7,077 nucleotides of DNA from Maccoyibacter sp900556645 (GTDB lineage: Bacteria > Bacillota > Clostridia > Lachnospirales > Lachnospiraceae), in the NCBI GenBank assembly GCA_958349535.1, contig CATWDJ010000043.1:1-7077 (forward strand), read 5' to 3'. Every line of letters begins with the position of its first letter. Within the stretch, counting starts at the first letter, position 1. The translations under genes were made by a program, and so were the position numbers. Shown piece after piece: positions 1-5,572 of the stretch. The notes under the pieces were generated by a model. It had not been told where the DNA came from. It saw only the letters and a list, made by a program, of their open reading frames with translations, and searched no databases.

Positions 1-743
1 GAAAGAAAATTATTGCAGGAAACTGGAAAATGAACAAAACTCCAAGCGAGGCAGTAGCTTTAGTAAAGGAGTTAACTCCATTAGTAAAAAATGACGAAGT
101 AGACGTAGTATTCTGTGTACCGGCTATCGACATCATTCCGGCTATGGAAGCAGCAAAAGGAACCAACATCAACATTGGTGCTGAGAATATGTATTTTGAG
201 GAGAGCGGAGCTTACACAGGCGAAATCGCTCCAAACATGTTAGTAGATGCTGGCGTAAAATACGTAGTATTGGGACATTCTGAGAGAAGAGAATACTTCG
301 CAGAGACAGACGAGACTGTAAACAAAAAAGTATTAAAAGCATTTGAGCATGGTATTACACCAATCATCTGCTGTGGTGAGTCTTTAACTCAGAGAAAACA
401 GGGCATCTACATTGACTGGATTCGTATGCAGATTAAGATTGCATTCCAGGATGTAACAGCAGATCAGGCTAAGACAGCCGTTATCGCTTACGAGCCAATC
501 TGGGCAATCGGAACAGGCGAGACAGCAACAGCAGATCAGGCAGAGGAAGTATGTGCAGCAATCCGTGCATGCATCGCTGAAGTATATGATGATGCAACAG
601 CAGAAGCAATCCGTATCCAGTACGGCGGATCTGTAAATGCAGGAAATGCAGCAGAGTTATTCTCCAAACCGGATATCGATGGAGGATTAGTTGGTGGTGC
701 TTCCTTAAAGGCAGATTTCGGAAAAATCGTAAACTACAAATAA
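1..743 (+). CDS. tpiA: Triosephosphate isomerase, 5' end cut by window edge
   Basis: Cytoplasmic glycolytic enzyme interconverting dihydroxyacetone phosphate and glyceraldehyde 3-phosphate. The frame is open from base 3, ahead of the first visible ATG at 30, and reads KKIIAGNWKMNKT, the typical TIM N-terminus; only about two or three codons (probably Met-Ala-Arg) lie outside the window. The true start is therefore not ATG 30. The active-site Asn and Lys (N-W-K, bases 21-29), the electrophilic His in LGHSERR (codon 276-278), the general-base Glu in YEPIWAIGTG (codon 492-494) and the phosphate-binding IQYGGSV and GLVGGASL segments are all present. The 246 visible codons match the family's usual 250 or so residues, ending at TAA 741-743. 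It lies ahead of gpmI, as in Firmicute glycolytic clusters, but a CapA-like gene intervenes. Identity is very secure. Confidence 0.98.
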   Translation, partial: KKIIAGNWKMNKTPSEAVALVKELTPLVKNDEVDVVFCVPAIDIIPAMEAAKGTNINIGAENMYFEESGAYTGEIAPNMLVDAGVKYVVLGHSERREYFAETDETVNKKVLKAFEHGITPIICCGESLTQRKQGIYIDWIRMQIKIAFQDVTADQAKTAVIAYEPIWAIGTGETATADQAEEVCAAIRACIAEVYDDATAEAIRIQYGGSVNAGNAAELFSKPDIDGGLVGGASLKADFGKIVNYK

Positions 744-762
744 TCGAATTCTATTTTGGCAG

Positions 763-796
763 ATAAGCAGCGGTACCGGAATATGCCGCTGCTTAT
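763..796 (+). terminator. Stem-loop after tpiA, possible terminator or processing site
   Basis: A perfect 11-bp inverted repeat: ATAAGCAGCGG (763-773) pairs with CCGCTGCTTAT (786-796) around a 12-nt loop; one further G-U pair (762/797) is possible. It begins 19 nt after the tpiA stop. The downstream bases (TCCAATTAG) are not a proper T-tract, so it may be a weak terminator, a partial attenuator, or a stabilising or processing hairpin at the tpiA mRNA 3' end. It also argues that the capA-like gene does not start upstream of it. Confidence 0.45.
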
Positions 797-818
797 TCCA
801 ATTAGATGGACAGGAAAT

Positions 819-2234
819 ATGAGAAAAAAGATGCGAAAGAGAGGACTCCTTTTAGGATTACTGGCAGGAATACTGGTAATTGGCGGCTGTGGTACCGGAA
901 ATGGTTTCATGGAGGATTTGACCAAGGAGACTCAGTCAGATGCAGTGAGCGGAACTAAGTTAGAAACGGAAGACAGAGAAATCGAGCTGACAGACTTGGA
1001 GGAAGCTTACGAAACGATTTTGGAGCATTGTACAAAAGAATACATTGGAAATAAACCCATAGATGAGAACTTTTTAACATGGATGACTGCCAATTACGGA
1101 AGAGAAACCGTGATGGAGCTGGCAAGTGATGTGGAAGAGGGAGAGATGGATGTCAACCGATGGTATGAACTGACGGGAAATTCCATACAGGTTTTATGGG
1201 TGCTTTATTGCAGGGATGCAGGATATCAGAGTGATACGCTGCAAAATGTTTATTTCAAAGAATGTGCCAGTGAAGACGAGATTGTGTTGGATTTTACCGG
1301 AGATATCAATCTCTCGGAGGGGTGGGCTACCACAAAATATATGGATAGCCAGAAAAACGAAATTTTCGACTGCTTTTCTTCGGATTTGATTATGGAAATG
1401 CAGAAGGCCGATATCATGATGATTAATAATGAATACACTTACAGTACCGGAGGTACGGCAATTCCGGGAAAGGCATATACTTTCCGGGCACAGCCTTCCA
1501 GAGTGGAAGTGTTAAAGCAACTTGGCGTGGATATCGTATCTGTGGCAAACAACCATGTGTATGACTATGGGCCGGAGGCATTGGTAGATACCCTTGAGAC
1601 TTTGGAAAATGCAGAGATTCCCTATGTAGGTGCCGGACGCAATCTGAAAGAAGCCAAGAAAATTGTGTATTTTATTGCAAATGGTAAAAAAATTGCAATT
1701 GTTTCTGCAACACAGATAGAACGTTCCTATAATTACACCAAGGAAGCCACCAAAGATACGCCGGGAGTTTTGAAAACGCTGAATCCGGACAAATTTGTAG
1801 AAGTTATTAAAGAGGCAAGGAAAAACAGTGACTATGTGATTGTGTATCCCCACTGGGGCACTGAGGGAACCAATGTCTATGGTTCGGATCAGGAGGCTCT
1901 GGCAAAGACTTTTGCAGAGGCAGGAGCAGATGTGATTATCGGAGGGCATACCCATTGTTTGCAGGGATTTTCCTATGTGGATGGAGTTCCGGTCTTGTAT
2001 AGTTTGGGAAATTTCTGGTTTAATTCCTCACGGCTGGAAACAGGAATGGCTCAAGTAAGGATTCAAAAGGACGGAGAATTGAAATTGCGTTTTTTGCCTT
2101 GTATGCAGGAGAACACCAAGACGAGACTTTTGACAGAGGGTAGTGAACGCACAGAGGTGCTGGATTTTATGAGGCGGCTCTCTGACGGAGTGGAAATTGA
2201 TGAAGACGGATATGTAACAAATTCGGCGAAGTAG
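819..2234 (+). CDS. CapA-family (PGA_cap) metallophosphatase-like lipoprotein
   Basis: A 471-residue predicted lipoprotein of the CapA / poly-gamma-glutamate biosynthesis family. Residues 1-24 are a lipoprotein signal peptide: basic MRKKMRKRG, a hydrophobic core, then I-G-G-C with Cys24 as the lipidation site, so the protein should sit on the outer face of the membrane. Residues about 25-150 are an acidic, poorly recognised region. The CapA domain covers about 154-405, with GDI (Asp162), NNE (204-205), ANNHVYDYG (His246), PHWGTE (His345) and GGHTH (377, 379), the likely metal or active-site positions of this calcineurin-like fold. A longer frame opens at TTG 756, but that would translate the 763-796 hairpin and bury the signal peptide, so ATG 819 (or ATG 831) is preferred; a GGA at 808-810 is a modest ribosome site. 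The substrate cannot be read from sequence; no capB/capC genes lie nearby, so polyglutamate synthesis is not supported. Its place between tpiA and gpmI is unusual. Confidence 0.88.
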   Translation: MRKKMRKRGLLLGLLAGILVIGGCGTGNGFMEDLTKETQSDAVSGTKLETEDREIELTDLEEAYETILEHCTKEYIGNKPIDENFLTWMTANYGRETVMELASDVEEGEMDVNRWYELTGNSIQVLWVLYCRDAGYQSDTLQNVYFKECASEDEIVLDFTGDINLSEGWATTKYMDSQKNEIFDCFSSDLIMEMQKADIMMINNEYTYSTGGTAIPGKAYTFRAQPSRVEVLKQLGVDIVSVANNHVYDYGPEALVDTLETLENAEIPYVGAGRNLKEAKKIVYFIANGKKIAIVSATQIERSYNYTKEATKDTPGVLKTLNPDKFVEVIKEARKNSDYVIVYPHWGTEGTNVYGSDQEALAKTFAEAGADVIIGGHTHCLQGFSYVDGVPVLYSLGNFWFNSSRLETGMAQVRIQKDGELKLRFLPCMQENTKTRLLTEGSERTEVLDFMRRLSDGVEIDEDGYVTNSAK

Positions 2235-2287
2235 TTGAAAAGGAGCCTGATTTGTTTTAATATAAAGAAGCTAAGAGTAATAAGAAA

Positions 2288-2293
2288 AGAGGA
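2288..2293 (+). promoter_or_regulatory. Ribosome binding site deciding the gpmI start
   Basis: AGAGGA lies 7 nt ahead of ATG 2301. The frame is open back to TTG 2235, directly after the upstream stop codon, but residues encoded by 2235-2300 (basic, unlike the family) are not part of phosphoglycerate mutase, whereas ATG 2301 gives the standard MSKKTRVLMILDGYG beginning. Confidence 0.75.
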
Positions 2294-2300
2294 TAAGAGT

Positions 2301-3842
2301 ATGAGTAAAAAGACAAGAGTATTGATGATTTTAGATGGATATGGATTAAATGATACCATAAAAGGAAATGCCGTAGCTGAGGCAAGAACTCCGGTTATGG
2401 ACAACCTGATGAAAGAGTATCCTTTTGTAAAGGGAAATGCCAGCGGAATGGCAGTAGGACTTCCGGATGGTCAGATGGGTAATTCCGAGGTAGGACATCT
2501 GAACATGGGTGCAGGACGTATCGTATATCAGGAGTTAACCAGAATCACAAAGGAAATCGAAGACGGAACCTTTTTTGAGAATCCGGCATTACTGGATGCG
2601 GTAAACAACTGTAAGGAAAACGACAGTGCACTTCATTTCTTCGGATTATTGTCCGACGGTGGTGTACATAGCCACAATACGCATCTCTATGGATTATTAG
2701 AGTTGGCTAAGAGAAACAGATTGTCAAATGTATATGTACATTGCTTCTTAGATGGACGTGACACACCTCCTACCAGCGGTAAAGATTTTGTAGCTGCCCT
2801 TAGCCGAGAAATGAAGAAAATCGGTATCGGTCAGGTTGCTTCTGTTATGGGCCGCTACTATGCGATGGACAGAGATAACAACTATGACCGTGTAAAATTG
2901 GCTTATGATGCCATAACAAAAGGAGAAGGTCTGACAGCCACAGATGCTGTAGAGGCAGTTCAGCAGTCTTACGACAGAGATGAAACAGATGAGTTCGTAA
3001 AACCGACCGTTATTATAGAAAACGGCGAACCCCTTGCTACTATTAAAGATAAGGATTCTGTTGTGTTCTTCAACTTCAGACCGGATCGTGCAAGAGAGAT
3101 TACCAGAAGCTTCTGTGATGACGATTTTACAGGATTTGACAGAGGACAGAGAATTGATACCAAGTTCGTATGCTTCTCTGATTATGACCCTACGATTCCA
3201 AATAAAGAGGTTGCATTCCCGAAGGTTGCAGTAACTAATACCTTTGGTGAGTGGCTGGCAGCCAACAACATGACTCAGGCACGTATTGCAGAGACTGAGA
3301 AATATGCTCATGTTACCTTTTTCTTCAACGGCGGCGTAGAGGAGCCGAATGAGGGAGAGGACCGTATTTTAGTAAATTCTCCGAAGGTAGCTACCTATGA
3401 TTTGAAACCGGAGATGAGTGCTTATGAGGTATGTGATAAGCTGACAGATGCCATCCGTTCCGGCAAATATGATGTAATCATCATCAACTTTGCAAACCCG
3501 GATATGGTTGGACATACCGGTGTGGAAGAGGCAGCCATCAAAGCCGTAGAAGCAGTGGATGAGTGTGTGGGAAAAGCCGTAGAGGCAATCAAAGAGGTAG
3601 ATGGCGTGATGTTTATCTGTGCAGACCACGGAAATGCAGAACAGCTGATAGACTACCAGACCGAAGCACCGTTTACCGCACATACCACCAACAAAGTACC
3701 ATTTATCTTGGTAAACTATGACCCGGCTTACACTCTGAGAGAGGGTGGATGTCTGGCAGATATTGTTCCGACTCTGATTGAGACTATGGGTATGGAGCAG
3801 CCGACAGAGATGACAGGAAAATCTTTGTTGATTAAGAAATAA
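2301..3842 (+). CDS. gpmI: 2,3-bisphosphoglycerate-independent phosphoglycerate mutase
   Basis: Cytoplasmic glycolytic enzyme interconverting 3- and 2-phosphoglycerate through a phosphoserine intermediate, using two metal ions (Mn in the Bacillus-type enzymes). At 513 residues it has the family's usual length. Visible active-site elements: Asp12 in LDGYG; nucleophile Ser62 in MGNSEVGH; His123 in GVHSH; DGRDTPP (151-157); Arg185 and Asp190-Arg191 in GRYYAMDRD; FRPDRAR (259-265); Lys334 in ETEKYAHVTFFFNGG; Asp401 and His405 in NPDMVGHTG; Asp442-His443 in ADHGNAE; and His461 in AHTTNKVP. The order matches an alkaline-phosphatase-like catalytic domain with the substrate-binding domain inserted at roughly residues 75-310. 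The start is ATG 2301 (see the ribosome site at 2288-2293). It follows the CapA gene by 66 bp and is probably on the same transcript. Its TAA stop is immediately followed by the giant inverted repeat, so its mRNA would end in or run through that structure. No key residue is missing. Confidence 0.98.
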   Translation: MSKKTRVLMILDGYGLNDTIKGNAVAEARTPVMDNLMKEYPFVKGNASGMAVGLPDGQMGNSEVGHLNMGAGRIVYQELTRITKEIEDGTFFENPALLDAVNNCKENDSALHFFGLLSDGGVHSHNTHLYGLLELAKRNRLSNVYVHCFLDGRDTPPTSGKDFVAALSREMKKIGIGQVASVMGRYYAMDRDNNYDRVKLAYDAITKGEGLTATDAVEAVQQSYDRDETDEFVKPTVIIENGEPLATIKDKDSVVFFNFRPDRAREITRSFCDDDFTGFDRGQRIDTKFVCFSDYDPTIPNKEVAFPKVAVTNTFGEWLAANNMTQARIAETEKYAHVTFFFNGGVEEPNEGEDRILVNSPKVATYDLKPEMSAYEVCDKLTDAIRSGKYDVIIINFANPDMVGHTGVEEAAIKAVEAVDECVGKAVEAIKEVDGVMFICADHGNAEQLIDYQTEAPFTAHTTNKVPFILVNYDPAYTLREGGCLADIVPTLIETMGMEQPTEMTGKSLLIKK

Positions 3843-4450
3843 ATTTCTTCACAGAATAATTAGGTTGTTGTAAAATTTCGGGATGTATATAATTTGTATT
3901 ATCAACAGTTGCATTGTTTTACCGTTTTGACAAAAGCAAATTTATAATCTGTTCGAGGGAAAATCGAGAATTTTAGAACTTGTGACGGAAAACATGTTTC
4001 GTGTCTCTTTCACCGACTGAACAGTCCGCAAGGGATGTCCGTCAAAGGAGACATGACGTGAACTTTCTGGTGGCATTAAATAGATGTCCTTACAGACGCA
4101 ATAAAACCGCAGTATCAGAAACTCGAAACGTTCTATTATTAAAAACCGGATAGAACGTTTCTTAGACAATCTGATACTGCGGTTACGTTTTGTTCGGACA
4201 TCTATATAAATGCCACACGAAATTTCTCGCAACATGTCGGAGCTTTGACGGACATCTCTGCGGACTGTACAGGCATTGAAAAGACAGGAATTATCACAGT
4301 TTTCCGTCACAGGTTCGTAAAAATTCCGAATTTCACGAGCAGGATTTTATAAATTTGCTTTTATCGAAAACGTGATAACATGCAACTGTTGATAATACAA
4401 ATTAGGTACAACTAAAACTTTGCAATGACCAATTATTTTGTGGAGATATT
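3842..4450 (+). repeat. Giant imperfect palindrome (about 600-nt fold-back element)
   Basis: The whole stretch from the gpmI stop to 4450 folds on itself about an apex near 4143. Complementary blocks, from base to tip: 3846-3861 with 4431-4446 (two G-U); 3863-3874 with 4419-4430 (three G-U); 3884-3913 with 4381-4410, containing a perfect 23-bp block (3891-3913 / 4381-4403); 3932-3947 with 4347-4362 (perfect); 3948-3955 with 4336-4343 (two G-U); 3976-3993 with 4299-4316 (one G-U); 4021-4030 with 4259-4268; 4034-4047 with 4243-4256; 4050-4055 with 4233-4238; 4070-4077 with 4209-4216; 4080-4089 with 4196-4205; 4105-4119 with 4170-4184; 4125-4136 with 4150-4161. Roughly two thirds of arm positions pair, and the register drifts by only a few bases over 300 nt. 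No convincing protein gene lies inside. Possible natures: a long-hairpin non-coding RNA, a MITE-like fold-back element without transposase, or a decayed inverted duplication. I do not recognise a named family. The symmetry is directly visible; function is unknown. The strand given assumes co-transcription with gpmI. Confidence 0.93.
4105..4184 (+). other. Apical hairpin of the giant palindrome
   Basis: The tip forms a tight hairpin on its own: a 15-bp helix (4105-4119 with 4170-4184, including ACCGCAGTATCAG), an asymmetric internal loop (4120-4124 against 4162-4169), then a 12-bp helix (4125-4136 with 4150-4161, including GAAACGTTCTA) closed by a 13-nt A-rich loop. It is the most regular part of the element and would fold first whether the strand is RNA or extruded DNA. 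Its long helices and apical loop would be natural protein-binding or RNase III sites, but nothing in the sequence shows this. Confidence 0.8.
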
Positions 4451-4553
4451 GCGTTTATAAGCACAACTAATGAAAGGATGAAATATCACAAAAAAACTAA
4501 TAAAAAAGGGAAAATTTTCTACATCCACGAAATCTAAAGTAGGGGCAAATCCG
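4451..4553. other. A-rich spacer, no gene seen
   Basis: About 100 bp between the base of the fold-back element and the purC promoter. It is A-rich with runs of A, has a perfect short palindrome GAAAATTTTC (4510-4519), and contains only very short reading frames such as ATG 4478 (19 codons, no properly spaced ribosome site). I see no riboswitch, T-box or PurR-type operator that I can support. Confidence 0.6.
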
Positions 4554-4583
4554 TTGACTTTCCAAAAGCGGCTGTATTATAAT
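4554..4583 (+). promoter_or_regulatory. Sigma-A type promoter of purC-purF
   Basis: TTGACT (4554-4559, five of six consensus bases) and a perfect TATAAT (4578-4583) are separated by 18 bp. A transcript would start near 4590, leaving a leader of about 65 nt before the purC ATG at 4656. The leader has a run of A (4599-4604), GGGG, a run of T (4612-4617) and an AGGG/CCCT pair (4606-4609 / 4620-4623), which allow only weak alternative hairpins. It is the best promoter in the window and lies outside the palindrome, so the pur genes can be expressed independently of gpmI. Confidence 0.8.
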
Positions 4584-4655
4584 TTTTAGGTAATATGTAA
4601 AAAATAGGGGCTTTTTTGACCCTGTTCAGAAAGCATAAGATGGAGGATACAAATC

Positions 4656-5528
4656 ATGCAGGAATTTAAACCGGTAAAAGAAGGAAAAGTACGTGAAGTA
4701 TACGACAACGGAGACAGCTTAATCATCGTGGCAACAGACCGTATTTCAGCGTTTGACCATATTCTGAAAAATCAGATTACACAAAAGGGTGCTATCTTGA
4801 CCCAGATGTCCAAGTTCTGGTTTGATTTTACAAAGGATATTGTACCAAACCACATGCTTTCCATAGATGTGGCAGATATGCCGGAATTTTTCCGTCAGAA
4901 GCGTTTTGACGGAAACAGTATGGAGTGTAAAAAATTAGAGATGCTTCCGATTGAGTGTATTGTAAGAGGATACATAACAGGAAGCGGCTGGGAAAGCTAC
5001 AAAGAGAACGGAACCGTTTGTGGAATCCGTTTGCCGGAAGGCTTAGAAGAGTCCCAGAAGCTGCCGGAACCGATTTATACACCGAGTACCAAGGCAGAGA
5101 TTGGATTACATGATGAGAACATTTCCTTTGAGAGAAGTGTTGAGATATTGGAAGAACAGTATCCGGGAAAAGGAGCAGATTACGCACAGCAGATTAAGGA
5201 TTGCACCATTGCTCTTTACAAAAAATGTGCGGAATATGCATTAAGCAAGGGAATCATTATTGCGGATACCAAGTTTGAGTTCGGCTTGGATGAAAACGGA
5301 AAAGTGGTTTTGGGAGACGAAATGCTGACACCGGACAGCTCCCGTTTCTGGCCGTTGGAGGGCTATGAGGCAGGAAAATCTCAGCCATCCTTTGACAAAC
5401 AGTTTGTAAGAGACTGGCTCAAAGCAAATCCGGACAGCGACTATCTTCTGCCGGAAGAAGTTGTGACGAAAACCGTAGACAAATACAAAGAAGCATTTGA
5501 AATGCTGACCGGAAAAAAATTCGTATAA
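4656..5528 (+). CDS. purC: SAICAR synthetase (phosphoribosylaminoimidazole-succinocarboxamide synthase)
   Basis: Cytoplasmic ATP-dependent enzyme of de novo purine synthesis that joins CAIR and aspartate to give SAICAR. The 290-residue length is of the longer PurC type rather than the roughly 240-residue E. coli/B. subtilis type. Visible features: the N-terminal nucleotide-binding segment KEGKVREVY (8-16), VATDRISAFDHIL (25-37), QKGAILTQMSKFWF (43-56), the family signature LPIECIVRGYITGSGW (97-112), the second signature ADTKFEFG (203-210), and the ATP/Mg-contacting DEMLTPDSSRFWP (221-233). The start ATG is preceded by GGAGG (4642-4646) at 9 nt, a strong site. It is the first gene after the 4554-4583 promoter and is followed by purF after 44 bp, so the two are probably co-transcribed. 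Nothing is missing or disrupted. Confidence 0.97.
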   Translation: MQEFKPVKEGKVREVYDNGDSLIIVATDRISAFDHILKNQITQKGAILTQMSKFWFDFTKDIVPNHMLSIDVADMPEFFRQKRFDGNSMECKKLEMLPIECIVRGYITGSGWESYKENGTVCGIRLPEGLEESQKLPEPIYTPSTKAEIGLHDENISFERSVEILEEQYPGKGADYAQQIKDCTIALYKKCAEYALSKGIIIADTKFEFGLDENGKVVLGDEMLTPDSSRFWPLEGYEAGKSQPSFDKQFVRDWLKANPDSDYLLPEEVVTKTVDKYKEAFEMLTGKKFV

Positions 5529-5572
5529 AGAAAAACGGCATCATGTGCCGGCGGAAAGGTTAAGAGTGCTTT

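Noticed and set aside
1512..1955. 147-codon minus-strand frame opposite the CapA gene
   Set aside because: It is fully antisense to a well-supported coding domain, has Cys/His/Phe-rich shadow composition and no domain.
2239..2259. AAAGGAG (2239-2245) followed by TTG 2252 as a leader peptide start
   Set aside because: The frame TTG TTT TAA stops after two codons, so no meaningful peptide results.
2235..2263. Possible internal promoter before gpmI (TTGAAA, 17 bp, TAATAT)
   Set aside because: The -10 is a poor match and the region is A/T-rich, so chance matches are expected; co-transcription with the upstream gene is as likely.
2748..3311. 187-codon minus-strand frame opposite gpmI
   Set aside because: It is fully antisense to conserved phosphoglycerate mutase sequence and has the composition of a shadow frame.
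3942..4310. 122-codon minus-strand frame inside the palindrome
   Set aside because: It has no recognisable domain, its composition is rich in Arg, Ser and Cys, and its sequence is constrained by arm complementarity. A chance frame through a hairpin is the simpler reading.
3842..4450. Fold-back element as a CRISPR array, retron or insertion sequence
   Set aside because: There are no regularly spaced direct repeats, no reverse transcriptase or transposase gene in the window, and no visible target-site duplication.
4478..4537. 19-codon frame (ATG 4478) upstream of purC
   Set aside because: The AAAGGA abuts the ATG with no proper spacing, the product is Lys-rich low-complexity sequence, and it lies upstream of the purC promoter.
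4599..4623. Leader terminator ahead of purC
   Set aside because: The T-run is present, but no stable GC-rich stem precedes it; the alternatives are only a 6-bp A/T pairing or a 4-bp AGGG/CCCT pairing.
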